Origin: Neisseria mucosa
GTDB taxonomy: Bacteria; Pseudomonadota; Gammaproteobacteria; Burkholderiales; Neisseriaceae
Length of the DNA stretch: 64,000 bases
Direction of reading: 5' to 3'
Assembly (NCBI RefSeq): GCF_013267835.1
Contig: NZ_CP053939.1
Span: 868,001 to 932,000 of the forward strand
Below the pieces are notes generated by a model. The model searched no databases, was not told the DNA's origin, and saw nothing but the letters and a program-made list of their open reading frames with translations. Of the stretch, positions 8,991 to 18,771 are shown piece after piece. The translations under genes and the position numbers were made by a program. Every line of letters starts with the position of its first letter. The stretch's first letter is position 1.

Positions 8991-9539
8991 TTACTGCACA
9001 ACAGTCTGCTGCTCATTTTTCTGCTCGGTACGGACAGTCGGACGATTTTCAATTTTGCCGTCTTTCGCCGCATTCGGCACAACGGTTTCACCAGGCTCGG
9101 AAGCCGCTTTATCGTCAGGCGTACCGCTTACCGGAATGATATCTTGTGCAGGCTGAACATTAGACTTCTCGGCAACCGGCATAGCGTCACGAGAAGTTTG
9201 CGGCGTAAACTGCCATGCCGTCACAGCAATGGCACACACGCTGGCAGCGGCTGCAAAGAATTTAAAGAAGCCGTTATTGGCCGCTTCGCGATGAGTATAT
9301 TTTTTCTGCTTGCCGGCAATCTCAGCTTGAGGCACTGTAAATGCTTTACTTTGCATGGTTTCATCAGCCACCTTCGCCGCCGCACCCTGACGGATACAGT
9401 CGCCGATAATGTGGTACTCATGCCAAGCGCGCAATGCTTCCTCGTCTGCCAATACGGCATCCAGCATCTCATCAGTCAATGCTTCACCGTCCATCAATGC
9501 GGACACATACTCCAATGCTTTATTTGTTTTGTCGTTCAT
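8991..9539 (-). CDS. rseA: Anti-sigma-E factor, RseA/MucA type
   Basis: A 182-aa single-pass membrane protein. Residues 1-60 form the RseA N-terminal domain that grips sigma-E (KALEYVSALMDGEA, then WHEYHIIGDCIRQG). A membrane segment follows at about 90-108 (FFKFFAAAASVCAIAVTAW), then a periplasmic tail rich in Pro, Glu and Lys. The periplasmic part is expected to be cut by a DegS-like protease during envelope stress. The ATG at 9539 has AAAGGTGG upstream and lies 5 bp after the rpoE stop. RseB and RseC do not follow: a terminator comes straight after. Confidence 0.85.
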   Translation of the reverse strand: MNDKTNKALEYVSALMDGEALTDEMLDAVLADEEALRAWHEYHIIGDCIRQGAAAKVADETMQSKAFTVPQAEIAGKQKKYTHREAANNGFFKFFAAAASVCAIAVTAWQFTPQTSRDAMPVAEKSNVQPAQDIIPVSGTPDDKAASEPGETVVPNAAKDGKIENRPTVRTEQKNEQQTVVQ

Positions 9540-9544
9540 TTTTA

Positions 9545-10144
9545 TTACCACCTTTGATCTTCAGAAGTATCCAACAGCGGCCGCAAATCTTTTGCAATCA
9601 GTTCACGCGCTCTGAAAATACGCGAACGTACTGTACCTATCGGACAATCCACTACCCGAGCTATTTCTTCGTAAGACAAGCCGTCCATTTCCCTAAGCGT
9701 AATGGCTTGACGCATATCGTCTGGCAGTTGCGCAATGCTTGCCTCGACGGTCTGCAAGATTTCCCGATTCATCATCTCAGCTTCCGGCGTATGGTAATCG
9801 GCAATCTGATCGGTTAAATCAAGAACATCTCCTTCCTCATTGGCTGCTTCCGAACTGACAAAAAACTGACGACCCGAAGTGGTCAGGAAATTCTTTGCCG
9901 TATTGATACCGATACGGTACAGCCATGTATAAAATGCACTTTCTCCACGAAAATTTGCCAATGCACGATAAGCCCTAATCATTGCCTCTTGGGTTACATC
10001 GTGCACTTCATGCTCATCCTGAATAAAACGGGAAATCAGTCTGTTTAGACGACGCTGATATTTGGACATCAGCATCTCGAATGCCTTATGGTCACCTTTC
10101 TGCGCGCGCTCCACCAAAACTTGATCTATTTGGCGATCGTTCAT
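9545..10144 (-). CDS. rpoE: ECF sigma factor RpoE/AlgU
   Basis: A 199-aa ECF sigma factor. Sigma2 runs from about residue 20 (FEMLMSKYQRRL, VTQEAMIRAYRAL, FYTWLYRIGINTAKNFL) and sigma4 follows (ITLREMDGLSYEEIARVVDCPIG, VRSRIFRARELI). The canonical RpoE/AlgU sequence and coupling to an RseA-type anti-sigma indicate the envelope-stress response. The ATG at 10144 is preferred over an in-frame GTG at 10150, because AAAGGGTGGG lies just upstream of it. A sigma-E-like promoter lies about 70 bp upstream, suggesting autoregulation. Confidence 0.93.
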   Translation of the reverse strand: MNDRQIDQVLVERAQKGDHKAFEMLMSKYQRRLNRLISRFIQDEHEVHDVTQEAMIRAYRALANFRGESAFYTWLYRIGINTAKNFLTTSGRQFFVSSEAANEEGDVLDLTDQIADYHTPEAEMMNREILQTVEASIAQLPDDMRQAITLREMDGLSYEEIARVVDCPIGTVRSRIFRARELIAKDLRPLLDTSEDQRW

Positions 10145-10205
10145 ACCCACCCTTTAATCATTTTACTGCTTTAAACCCAAAAATAGTAAAGCGTGCTGTG
10201 CACAG

Positions 10206-10234
10206 TAAAGACAGCAACGCTCTGAAATAGTTCC
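10206..10234 (-). promoter_or_regulatory. Candidate sigma-E promoter of rpoE
   Basis: Read on the minus strand: GGAACT, 16 nt, GTCTTTA. The -35 matches the GGAACTT of RpoE/AlgU promoters; the -10 is a weaker match to the usual GTCnnA/TCTGA element. It lies upstream of rpoE in the orientation for autoregulation. Confidence 0.4.
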
Positions 10235-10332
10235 ATAAGATTACATTCAATGGCTAAAGTTTATTTGTGCAGATGCTCTAATATTAACAATATTACTTAA
10301 TATACCAATACTTAGCAAAAGTAGTTAAACTA

Positions 10333-11688
10333 CTAATACTTTCTAAATTTAAAGTTAGTTGCTTTACTTTTTGCCATATATCCGACCAACTTTCTATGAA
10401 CAGGTAGATAACCTTGCTCTATTTGAACATCGCTTCCAACCCTAAGGTTAGCAACAGCAAGGCACTTGTTGCCCATACTTATGATAATCGGCCAATATTT
10501 ACGCACGAGTGGCATGATATGACACTCTTGCAATAGTTTTTCAACTGATTTTTCCCTCTGCCCGGACTGAATCACGTCGCCCTCGGATACAGTTCTAAGC
10601 ACAGCCGGCTTCTCCAACTCCTCTTCCGGCAAACCGCCTTTAAAAGGTAATAAAACAAAACCGTTTTCCAGCAAAATATCTTTCAGACGGCCTCGAACTT
10701 CCCCACCATTACACCAAGGCAGCCGTTGAAATTCATTTTCTTGCCAAATAAACAACTGATCCCGATAGGCGACCAATTCGCCGTTTGGCAAACTCAACTG
10801 CGCCTGTTCTGCGGTTTCCAATACTCGGGCGAAATCGGCAATGCTGTGATAAGAAGGCAATGATTCTGTTTGCTTTCTCAAAAAATACCAAAGCAACCGA
10901 CGGCGTAAGAGCGGCGTACATTGCCGCCACAGACTGATACTGAATATTCCGTCCGGACTGATGCGCTGGTATTCAGACTCAGCCAATTCATCTAAAAGCT
11001 GCAAATCTTCCTGCAATAATCGGATATTGGCACAAATTTGCTGCTCAAAATTCGGAATACGCTGCTGCCATTGCGGCAAGGCCTGATTTCTCATCCAATT
11101 GCGTAAATAGCCAGAATCCTCGTTACTTTCGTCCTCGACAAAAGGCAGCCTCCATTGTTGCGCATACTCTGCCAATTCCTGACGGGAAAATGCCAAAAGC
11201 GGCCGCCAGATTTGGATCTCTTCATTTAAATCACGCCATACCGGCATAGCTGCCATACCGCGCAATCCGCCGCCGCGTACAGCCGACAGCATAAATGTTT
11301 CGATTTGATCATTGCGATGGTGTGCCAAAACAATAATTTTCTTCAGGCCGTCTGAAAATGCCTGATATCGGGCGGCCCTGGCCGCCGCTTCCAAACCTTT
11401 TCCGTGTTTTTCCACATTGACACGGCACACCCGCAAGGCAACATTCAAACGCTGACAATAATCCTGACAAAATTTTGCCCAACTGTCGGCATTGGTGCTT
11501 AAACCATGATGAACATGGACGGCACGTAAATCAAAACGGCGAAATTCGCGCATCCGGTCCAAAAGATGCAGCAGGACAACGGAATCCAATCCGCCGCTCA
11601 AACCGACTTCAAAAACAGTATGGCTCGGCAAATCAGGAAAAGCTGCTTGAAAACTTTTAAATAGGGAATCAGGGGATAGTTGCGACAT
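10333..11688 (-). CDS. tilS: tRNA(Ile)-lysidine synthetase TilS
   Basis: 451 aa. The N-terminal PP-loop SGGLDSVVLLHLLDRM (about residues 30-45) activates C34 of the CAU-anticodon tRNA-Ile with ATP. VHVHHGLS and LAHHRNDQIETFMLSAVRGGGLRGMAAMP are classic TilS motifs. A TilS substrate-binding domain and a C-terminal domain follow. Conversion to lysidine makes the tRNA read AUA and is essential. The start codon follows an uptake sequence directly (CCGTCTGAA then ATG), leaving almost no Shine-Dalgarno. A further uptake sequence lies inside the gene near 11345. Confidence 0.95.
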   Translation of the reverse strand: MSQLSPDSLFKSFQAAFPDLPSHTVFEVGLSGGLDSVVLLHLLDRMREFRRFDLRAVHVHHGLSTNADSWAKFCQDYCQRLNVALRVCRVNVEKHGKGLEAAARAARYQAFSDGLKKIIVLAHHRNDQIETFMLSAVRGGGLRGMAAMPVWRDLNEEIQIWRPLLAFSRQELAEYAQQWRLPFVEDESNEDSGYLRNWMRNQALPQWQQRIPNFEQQICANIRLLQEDLQLLDELAESEYQRISPDGIFSISLWRQCTPLLRRRLLWYFLRKQTESLPSYHSIADFARVLETAEQAQLSLPNGELVAYRDQLFIWQENEFQRLPWCNGGEVRGRLKDILLENGFVLLPFKGGLPEEELEKPAVLRTVSEGDVIQSGQREKSVEKLLQECHIMPLVRKYWPIIISMGNKCLAVANLRVGSDVQIEQGYLPVHRKLVGYMAKSKATNFKFRKY

Positions 11689-11732
11689 TTCAGACGGCCT
11701 GAAATTATGAATTACTCAAAAATAGAATACAA

Positions 11733-11764
11733 AAAAAGCAAGCAGCGGCATCTGCTTGCTTTTT
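11733..11764 (-). terminator. Intrinsic terminator after accA
   Basis: AAAAAGCAAGCAG and CTGCTTGCTTTTT pair perfectly (13 bp) around CGGCAT. It sits 12 bp beyond the accA stop, between accA and tilS. Confidence 0.9.
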
Positions 11765-11776
11765 CAGCAGTCAAAC

Positions 11777-12736
11777 TTATTTATCGGTAAATTTACCGTA
11801 AGCCATGATGCGGTCGAAACGGCGGGAAAGCAAATCAGGCATGGTCATGCTTTGCGCTTCGCTTAATTGCTGTTCCAAAACGGTTTTAACGTTTTTCATC
11901 GTGGTTTCGTAATCACGGTGTGCGCCGCCCAACGGCTCGTCAATGACTTTATCGATGAGATCCAATTCTTGCAGGCGCTTGGCGGTAATCCCCAATGCTT
12001 GCGCGGCGTCTGCTGCTTTTTCGGCAGTTTTCCAAAGAATAGAGGCGCAACCTTCGGGAGAAATCACCGAATAGGTCGAGTATTGCAGCATATTGATGTA
12101 GTCACCGACAGCTACTGCCAACGCACCGCCCGAACCGCCTTCGCCGATGATGGTACACAATACCGGTACATGCAGGCGGGTCAGTTCGTACAAATTACGG
12201 CCGATGGCTTCGGACTGGCCGCGCTCTTCCGCGCCAATGCCCGGATACGCACCCGGAGTATCGACAAAGGTCATGACCGGAATATTGAATTTCTCGGCAG
12301 TCTGCATCAAGCGCAGCGCTTTACGGTAACCTTCGGGACGCGGCATACCGAAATTGCGGCGGATTTTTTCTTTGGTATCGCGGCCTTTTTGATGGCCGAT
12401 GACCATCACGCTTTGGCCGTTGAAACGTGCCAAACCGCCGACAATGGCATGATCGTCAGAATAATGGCGGTCGCCGTGCAACTCTTCAAAATCAGTAAAA
12501 ATACCGTTGATGTAGTCCAAAGTATAAGGACGTTGCGGATGGCGGGACACTTGTGAAATTTGAGCCGGAGTCAGCTTGCTGAAAATTGACTTGGTCAACT
12601 CGTTGCTTTTCTTTTTCAGTCTGGCAATCTCGTCGGAAATATCGACGGCAGATTCATCTTGTACGAATCGCAACTCGTCGATTTTATTGGTTAATTCGGC
12701 GATGGGTTGTTCGAAGTCCAAAAAAACGGGTTTCAT
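11777..12736 (-). CDS. accA: Acetyl-CoA carboxylase carboxyltransferase subunit alpha
   Basis: 319 aa, the full family length. It transfers CO2 from carboxybiotin to acetyl-CoA, together with AccD, in the first step of fatty acid synthesis. Visible are the N-terminal [10 protein letters not shown] helix, the [11 protein letters not shown] segment, the acyl-CoA pocket [28 protein letters not shown], and the oxyanion segment [15 protein letters not shown] followed by [15 protein letters not shown]. accD and the biotin subunits are not adjacent, as is usual. The gene is transcribed alone, ending in a strong terminator. Confidence 0.97.
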   Translation of the reverse strand: MKPVFLDFEQPIAELTNKIDELRFVQDESAVDISDEIARLKKKSNELTKSIFSKLTPAQISQVSRHPQRPYTLDYINGIFTDFEELHGDRHYSDDHAIVGGLARFNGQSVMVIGHQKGRDTKEKIRRNFGMPRPEGYRKALRLMQTAEKFNIPVMTFVDTPGAYPGIGAEERGQSEAIGRNLYELTRLHVPVLCTIIGEGGSGGALAVAVGDYINMLQYSTYSVISPEGCASILWKTAEKAADAAQALGITAKRLQELDLIDKVIDEPLGGAHRDYETTMKNVKTVLEQQLSEAQSMTMPDLLSRRFDRIMAYGKFTDK

Positions 12737-12940
12737 AAAACAAAGCTCTCGGTAACGGTTGCTGACATGATACGCTAATCAGACGTATTTGACAGCATTT
12801 CTCAAAGGGAAACTGCCATCTTTTGCAATAAAAAATCTTTCAGACGGCCTTTAACAAAGAAATAGTATATCTGCACTAAACGAATGAAGTGCCGTATCTT
12901 ATGATAAACTTCAATTCAGTTCAATCATTTCAAACAGGCT

Positions 12941-13342
12941 ATGAAAAACAATCATGACAATTCGTCCATGCGCTTGGACAAATGGCTGTGGGCCGCGCGC
13001 TTTTTCAAGACCCGCGCGCTGGCACAAAAACATATTGAGCTGGGCAGGGTTTTGGTAAACGGCTCGAAAGTGAAAAACAGCAAAAATATTTCCGCCGGCG
13101 ACACCATCGACATGACTTTGAACTCCCTACCCTACAAATTCAAAGTCGCCGCGCTCAATCATCAACGCCGCCCGGCACCGGAAGCGCGTTTACTGTACGA
13201 AGAAGACATGAAAACGGCTGCCGAACGCGAAGCTCAAAAACAACTCGACCAAGCCAGCCGCATCAGTGCCGCTTATCCGGACGGACGCCCGACCAAACGC
13301 GACCGCCGCCAGCTTGACCGCATGAAGCGCGATAGCTGGTAA
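12941..13342 (+). CDS. hslR: Hsp15-like S4-domain ribosome-associated protein
   Basis: 133 aa. The S4 RNA-binding fold occupies residues 9-70 (MRLDKWLWAARFFKTRALAQ, GRVLVNGSKVKNSKNISAGDTIDM). The C-terminal basic tail (KRDRRQLDRMKRDSW) is that of Hsp15. In E. coli, Hsp15 rescues 50S subunits that carry a stranded peptidyl-tRNA. The start follows AGGCT; a start at M10 would also be possible. It is monocistronic, with a bidirectional terminator following. Confidence 0.92.
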   Translation: MKNNHDNSSMRLDKWLWAARFFKTRALAQKHIELGRVLVNGSKVKNSKNISAGDTIDMTLNSLPYKFKVAALNHQRRPAPEARLLYEEDMKTAAEREAQKQLDQASRISAAYPDGRPTKRDRRQLDRMKRDSW

Positions 13343-13393
13343 GCGTTGAATCTATTGTTTCAGACGGCCCTATATCCATGCCGTCTGAAAACC

Positions 13394-13423
13394 AAAAACA
13401 GGCAGGACATCCTGCCTGTTTTT
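13394..13423. terminator. Bidirectional intrinsic terminator
   Basis: AAAAACAGGCAGGA and TCCTGCCTGTTTTT form a perfect 14-bp stem with a 2-nt loop between converging hslR and the porin-like gene. Just upstream (13361-13389) is a separate inverted uptake-sequence pair, one arm in the AT dialect (ATGCCGTCTGAA). Confidence 0.9.
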
Positions 13424-13435
13424 TATTTGTGATGA

Positions 13436-14554
13436 TTAAAATTTATATTCTAACTGACCGCGAATAACGTTCACGTCCTGCTTATCCGTACCGACAGTAG
13501 GCGTAACCTGTTTGCCGGCCAAATAGAAGCCTTTGAGTTTCCAGTTTTTCCAAGGAATATAAGTCGCACCGATTTGCACGCCTTGAACGTTTTTGCTGTA
13601 ATCCTCAACAGAAGAGACACCGGACAACGAGCCGACACGGCGGTAGTTCAAGAATACGTCGTAAGAATTACGGACGTTCCAGTCGGCCGATTTATAGCGC
13701 ACTTCAGTGAACACGCCATCATTTTTGATTTTTTGTCCGGCATCATTATAAGCTTTGATATTGGACTTGCTGACCGCGGCCATCCAACGCCAATCGTCAT
13801 TAAATTTAATGTCCGTACCAATTTCCCCGAAGACCGCGTTTTTCTTCGCGCCGCGTACATCGATGTCTTTCATATAGCTAACGGTTGCGCCGACGTTGAT
13901 ATTCTCATTCACAGGCAACACGCTTTGAATCGCGGCAAAATGTCTGCGGCGGCCGCCGATGCCCCATGCGTTGTCGTTCAGATTGCCTGTACGGCGGCCC
14001 GCATAGATTTTGGTCGGCAGGGTTTTATTGTCAAAGAAGATTTCGCCGCCGGTGACTTCAGTATCCCACACGCGGCCGTATGAAGAGAATGCGCCAAATT
14101 TACCGACACGCGCTTTGATGTTGTTGTACACAGTCCCTTCGGCATACAGTTTATTGACCGGCACATCATGATCGCCGTTAAATTTACCGGTTTCCAAATC
14201 GATATTCGGCTCGATTTGCGCTACCAATTTCCAATCTTTGTACAGTTTTGCGCGTAACCAAAACTCCGCGTTGAAGTTGGCATTGGTGTCTTCAGGCGTC
14301 GGATTAACGCTGCTGTTGTTGGCATTGATGTCTTTAGTATCCGCACGTACGCGCAAACCGCCGTTCACAGTCAACAAATCATTGAAAATGCTGATTTTAT
14401 CGTCATCTTTGCGAATGATGCTGCCGGAATTGACATAATCGTTGGTGGTGGCCAAAGCCGCAGCATCACGCCCGCCATCAGCATTCTCTGCCAATGAATA
14501 AGATGATGAAGCCAATAAAATACAGGTTGCAATCAGTTTGGTTTGAAATTTCAT
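13436..14554 (-). CDS. Putative outer-membrane porin-like beta-barrel protein
   Basis: 372 aa from the ATG at 14554 (MKFQTKLIATCILLASSSYSLA), chosen for its signal peptide and the GGAGAG site; the open frame extends 27 codons further upstream. The mature part alternates hydrophobic and polar residues in many strands (NAEFWLRAKLY, WKLVAQIEPNID, IKARVGKFGAF, WKLKGFYLAG) and ends in LEYKF, the terminal-Phe signal for BAM insertion. Residues near 150 (GKFGAFSSYGRVWDTEVTGGEIFF) resemble a porin constriction segment. It is not PorA/PorB; the substrate is unknown. It is flanked by a terminator and followed by no operon partner. Confidence 0.75.
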   Translation of the reverse strand: MKFQTKLIATCILLASSSYSLAENADGGRDAAALATTNDYVNSGSIIRKDDDKISIFNDLLTVNGGLRVRADTKDINANNSSVNPTPEDTNANFNAEFWLRAKLYKDWKLVAQIEPNIDLETGKFNGDHDVPVNKLYAEGTVYNNIKARVGKFGAFSSYGRVWDTEVTGGEIFFDNKTLPTKIYAGRRTGNLNDNAWGIGGRRRHFAAIQSVLPVNENINVGATVSYMKDIDVRGAKKNAVFGEIGTDIKFNDDWRWMAAVSKSNIKAYNDAGQKIKNDGVFTEVRYKSADWNVRNSYDVFLNYRRVGSLSGVSSVEDYSKNVQGVQIGATYIPWKNWKLKGFYLAGKQVTPTVGTDKQDVNVIRGQLEYKF

Positions 14555-14731
14555 GCCGACTCTCCAAAAGAAGGTATTGAAAGTGAAGTATTCGATAAAG
14601 CGTACAAAATCGTGGATTTTGTAAAAATTATTCATTTTGTTTACTAATTATTTTTATCGTATGTAAATTAGTGTAATCAGTCAAGCAGATTTAAACGCTT
14701 TCTCCGCTTTCAGACGGCCTCTTGATTCAGG

Positions 14732-16495
14732 TCAAACAGAAGCCTGCATATCAGTTTGTTCAAACTGCCGTTCCAAGGCATCGGCCAATGCCGTCCTGCG
14801 TTTTTGGTGGCATCCCACAGCCTGACACAATTCCTCCGCATTTCCCCAAAACACAAAACGTTCACGCGCGCGGGTAATGGCTGTGTAAAGCAAAGCCTTA
14901 TCCAACCCTCGGGTTTCCTCCTCGCCCTCCGTCGTTGCAGGCACTGACGGCGGCAAAAGCCATACTTCCCGATATTCCGAACCTTGGCTCTTGTGCACCG
15001 TCATGGCAAAAGCCGATTCAAAATCGGGCAAACGGCTGATGGCAATTTTTTTAAATCCATCTTTCTCAGGAAAATAGGCAGACAAGCCATTCAACGATTC
15101 TTCATCTTTCATAATCAGCCCGATATCGCCGTTAAACACTTCCAGCATGTAATCATTGTGGGTAATCATGATGATTTGTCCGGCAAACCAAGGCGTTTCG
15201 CCCGAAACCTTACCTTGCCGTTGCAGATATTCTTGATAAGCCTGATTCAAATCATCCGCATCCTGCCGCCAAGCCGCCAATACCACCACATCTGCCGCAT
15301 GACCGTAGGCGAGTGCGACATTATTCTCTGTCACGGCCTGCCAATAATCCTGTTGCTTTTGATACAGTAAAGCGACCTGCTCTTTCAGACGGCCTGATTT
15401 CATTTCCAACTCTTTGGGGAACTTGTCAAACTGTTCGACCGCAGTTTGCTTTTCCCCGGACACCACCGCCCTTGCCAAACAGCCGATACCGCTGTCTACG
15501 CCAAAACGGTGGCTGAACGTCAATTTGGCATTGTTTTGCGATAAAGCCTGAGGCCGCTCTTTAATCTCAAAGCCATGATTGGGCAGATAAACTTCCAGCT
15601 TTTCAGCAGTTTCTTTATCCAAAGCCGTCGGACGCGACAACGCCGCCAATACGGCACCCAGACCAACCGACGGCAACTGGTTTTCATCGCCCAGCAACAC
15701 CAGACGACAACCGGTCGGCACGGCGCGCAACAAATCCAACACCAGCGGCAAATCCAACATCGAAGCCTCATCCACCACCAAAACATCCAAAGCAAGCGGA
15801 TGTTCATGATTGAACGCAGGACGCATTTGCGGCGGCCGCAATTTCAACAATCGATGGACAGTCTGTCCTTCCAAGTTTTCCAAATGCGCTTTAATGCTTG
15901 GAGACAAATCAAAGCCATCCAAAGCACGCTGCAAAGCCCGTGCCATATGCGCAGCCGCCTTGCCCGTCGGCGCAGCCAACGCAATACGGGGCAGCTTCGT
16001 ACTGTTATTACAAATCAGACCCAAAAGCTTTGCGACGGTCGTGGTCTTACCCGTACCCGGCCCGCCGGTAATCAGCATAAAGTTTTGCAGCAAGGCCAAA
16101 GCCGCAGCATCCCGTTGCTCTTTGCTGTCTTTAGGATCAAACCAATCACTCAGGCTTTTTGAAGCCGCCATGAAATTCACTTCTTCCGCCTCGGCACTTG
16201 CCAGCCGTTTGATTTCGACAGCCAAATCATGCTCCAACTGACACATCCGCCCTAAAAACAATTTCCTGCCTTGCAGGATAAGCGGTTTATCCGCATTGCC
16301 GACCAAATTCGGCAAGTTGCTTAAGGTATCGACATCCGCTTTATCCAAGTAAATAAACGAATGCCCGTTTTGCAAGGCTGCAAACAGTCGAACCACATAA
16401 GGCTCAATAACGGATGCGCCCTGTACTTCACGGCGGCGGAAAAACGCTATGGCCGCATCTGCGGCAGAGGAAAGGATAGAGTCGGTCGGGTTCAT
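14732..16495 (-). CDS. recD: Exodeoxyribonuclease V subunit alpha RecD
   Basis: A 587-aa superfamily 1B 5'-3' helicase, the fast motor of RecBCD in double-strand break repair. Walker A is LITGGPGTGKTTTVAKLLGL (about residues 137-157). Motif II is VVDEASMLDLPLVLDLL and motif III LVLLGDENQLPSVGLG. The SF1 C-terminal motif is AMTVHKSQGSEYREVWL, followed by LLYTAITRARERF. recB and recC are not in this window. The gene contains an internal uptake sequence near 15386; neisserial DNA-repair genes are known to be rich in these. Confidence 0.95.
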   Translation of the reverse strand: MNPTDSILSSAADAAIAFFRRREVQGASVIEPYVVRLFAALQNGHSFIYLDKADVDTLSNLPNLVGNADKPLILQGRKLFLGRMCQLEHDLAVEIKRLASAEAEEVNFMAASKSLSDWFDPKDSKEQRDAAALALLQNFMLITGGPGTGKTTTVAKLLGLICNNSTKLPRIALAAPTGKAAAHMARALQRALDGFDLSPSIKAHLENLEGQTVHRLLKLRPPQMRPAFNHEHPLALDVLVVDEASMLDLPLVLDLLRAVPTGCRLVLLGDENQLPSVGLGAVLAALSRPTALDKETAEKLEVYLPNHGFEIKERPQALSQNNAKLTFSHRFGVDSGIGCLARAVVSGEKQTAVEQFDKFPKELEMKSGRLKEQVALLYQKQQDYWQAVTENNVALAYGHAADVVVLAAWRQDADDLNQAYQEYLQRQGKVSGETPWFAGQIIMITHNDYMLEVFNGDIGLIMKDEESLNGLSAYFPEKDGFKKIAISRLPDFESAFAMTVHKSQGSEYREVWLLPPSVPATTEGEEETRGLDKALLYTAITRARERFVFWGNAEELCQAVGCHQKRRTALADALERQFEQTDMQASV

Positions 16496-16529
16496 GGCTC
16501 AGGATTGATTGATACGGAAAGAAAAAGAA

Positions 16530-16584
16530 AGGCCGTCTGAAAAACAGCGTTTCCATAAATGAAAACCTATTTTTCAGACGGCCT
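16530..16584 (-). terminator. Inverted uptake-sequence terminator after lolD
   Basis: AGGCCGTCTGAAAAA and TTTTTCAGACGGCCT face each other over a 25-nt loop, between lolD and recD. Confidence 0.7.
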
Positions 16585-16630
16585 CTATTATACCGTTCAA
16601 AGCATAAAATATTTGCCTGAAATAATAACC

Positions 16631-17314
16631 TTATTGCAGCACTTGCAGGCTACCGTCTTTCATGGTCATTACCCGGTCGAAACGTTCAGCCAGCTCGTCA
16701 TCATGGGTCACCACAATCAGGCTGGTGTTCAATTCGCGTTTCAAATCCAGCATCATGTCCAGCACATTTTGCGCATTTTTACGGTCAAGGTTCCCCGTCG
16801 GCTCATCTGCCAACAGGCATTTCGGCTCATTAACCAAAGCACGGGCAATCGCCGCACGCTGACGCTCGCCGCCGGAAAGTTCACTCGGACGGTGCAGCAT
16901 ACGCTTATCCAAGCCAACCTTTTTCAGCATCTTGACAGCCTTCTCCTCAGCCATCGCCTTGGGCATTTTGCCGATTAAAAGCGGCATCATGACATTTTCC
17001 AAAGCAGAAAACTCAGGCAATAGATGGTGAAACTGATACACAAAGCCTAAATAACGGTTGCGCAATTCGCCCAACTGTTTTTGGCTCAAACCGCCCAAAT
17101 CCTGATCCATCAGTATCACCTTGCCTTCAGACGGCATATCCAAGCCACCAAGAAGGTGCAACAACGTAGATTTACCACTGCCTGACGAACCAATGATACT
17201 CACGCTTTCCGCTTCGGCAACTTCAAAATCCAAATGATTCAACACTTGTACATTCAATGCGCCGTCATTATAGCTTTTGCCAACGCCGATACATTTCAAA
17301 ATTGTCTTACTCAT
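16631..17314 (-). CDS. lolD: Lipoprotein-releasing ABC transporter ATP-binding protein LolD
   Basis: 227 aa from the ATG at 17314 ([15 protein letters not shown]), preceded by GGAGG. It shows Walker [21 protein letters not shown], the signature [19 protein letters not shown] and Walker [12 protein letters not shown], followed by the H-loop VTHDDELA. It powers release of lipoproteins from the inner membrane to LolA. It overlaps the end of the permease gene by 8 bp, so translation is probably coupled. The MacB/LolD-type FNLRF-like loop segment ([21 protein letters not shown]) supports the assignment. Confidence 0.95.
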   Translation of the reverse strand: MSKTILKCIGVGKSYNDGALNVQVLNHLDFEVAEAESVSIIGSSGSGKSTLLHLLGGLDMPSEGKVILMDQDLGGLSQKQLGELRNRYLGFVYQFHHLLPEFSALENVMMPLLIGKMPKAMAEEKAVKMLKKVGLDKRMLHRPSELSGGERQRAAIARALVNEPKCLLADEPTGNLDRKNAQNVLDMMLDLKRELNTSLIVVTHDDELAERFDRVMTMKDGSLQVLQ

Positions 17315-18557
17315 AACGCAAAGCCTCCGCAGGTTGGGTTTTCGCAGCACGCCAGCTCGGATACAGCGTGGCGATAAATGCCAAGCCAAGCGAAATGCAG
17401 GCGATAACGGCGACGTCCTTCAAGTTCACATCACTAGGCAGGTAATCGATGAAATAAACCTGTGAGTTAATCAAATGCACGCCGAACAGGTCTTCAAAAA
17501 ACGCGACAATCTTGCCGACATTCCAACCCAGCAATACACCGCACACCACGCCCACAAGCGTACCGAAGAACCCCGCAAAAGCGCCCTGCACCAAGAAAAT
17601 CTTCATGACGCCGCCCGGGGACAAACCCAATGTGCGCAAAATCGCAATATCGGCTTGTTTTTCCGTTACCGCCATTACCAAAGACGAGACGAGGTTAAAC
17701 GCAGCAACCGCGATAATCAGCGTCAAAATGATGAACATCATGCGTTTTTCCAACTCAACGGCTTCAAAATAGCTGCGGTTGTTAAACGTCCAGTCGCGCA
17801 CCCATACTTCATCTTTTTTAGCATCTGGAATCAACTTAGCAATAAAAGACGGCGCATTCTGCGGATCAGCCAACCGCAAACGCAGCCCACCGACATTTTC
17901 TCCCAGTCGATACAAGACTTGCGCATCCTTGATATGCGTCATTGCCAATGTGTTATCGACTTCATAAACACCGGTTTTTACCACACCGACCACATTAAAC
18001 TGCTTCAAGCGCGGCACTACGCCGGCAGGAGTGACATTCCCCTCCGGCGTAATCACAGTAACTTTGCCGCCAAGCTCCGTACCCAATGCCTCAGCCAGCC
18101 CTTGACCTAAAATAATATCAAATTCGCCCGGCTTCAAATCGTCAAAACTGCCGGCCGGCATATCCTTGCCGTAATCAACGACATTTTTTTCTTCAGACGG
18201 CAAGATACCGCGTATCTGTACACCGCGTACTTCTCCGGCATTGGCAAGCAAAGCTTGATCGGAAACATAAGGCGCGCTGGCCAACACTTCCTTTTTGCCT
18301 TTTACAAATTCGCGCAAATTCTGCCAACCCGGCGCACTGCCGACATCGTAATAGCCGATTTCCGCATGAGGTGCAACGTTCAACAATTGACCGCGTATCT
18401 CTTTCTGAAATCCGTTCATTACCGATAACACCACAATCAGCGCCGTTACGCCCAAGGCGATACCGGCGATTGAAATCATAGTAATAAATGACATAAAGCC
18501 GTTGCGTTTTTTCGCACGCAAATAGCGCAGGCCTATCCAAGTTTCTAAAGAAGCCAT
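17307..18557 (-). CDS. lolC: Lipoprotein-releasing ABC transporter permease LolC/LolE family
   Basis: A 416-aa inner-membrane protein with four membrane segments: one near residues 20-45 ([27 protein letters not shown]), then a large periplasmic domain, then three in the last third ([22 protein letters not shown] and following). The GYYDVG and LRDL-type periplasmic regions fit the LolC/E family that hands lipoproteins to LolA. Only one permease gene lies beside lolD here, so a LolF-like homodimer is possible, unless a second permease lies elsewhere. No ribosome site is obvious. Confidence 0.92.
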   Translation of the reverse strand: MASLETWIGLRYLRAKKRNGFMSFITMISIAGIALGVTALIVVLSVMNGFQKEIRGQLLNVAPHAEIGYYDVGSAPGWQNLREFVKGKKEVLASAPYVSDQALLANAGEVRGVQIRGILPSEEKNVVDYGKDMPAGSFDDLKPGEFDIILGQGLAEALGTELGGKVTVITPEGNVTPAGVVPRLKQFNVVGVVKTGVYEVDNTLAMTHIKDAQVLYRLGENVGGLRLRLADPQNAPSFIAKLIPDAKKDEVWVRDWTFNNRSYFEAVELEKRMMFIILTLIIAVAAFNLVSSLVMAVTEKQADIAILRTLGLSPGGVMKIFLVQGAFAGFFGTLVGVVCGVLLGWNVGKIVAFFEDLFGVHLINSQVYFIDYLPSDVNLKDVAVIACISLGLAFIATLYPSWRAAKTQPAEALRYE

Positions 18558-18771
18558 TCAAAAATGCCTCATTCGTTTGTCAAAAAAGACTTATTGTACC
18601 GTAAAACCGACAGGTCGTCCGATTGCCCGACTGATGTGGCATTCAGGGATATAGTGTATGTAAAACCATGTATCTTCCCGTAAATTCCGCCGAAAAACTT
18701 GCACAATCGGCCAATCGCCCTTATTCTGAAGCTGTGACTCGTTTTGTCACCATCAAAAAGGAAATACACTA

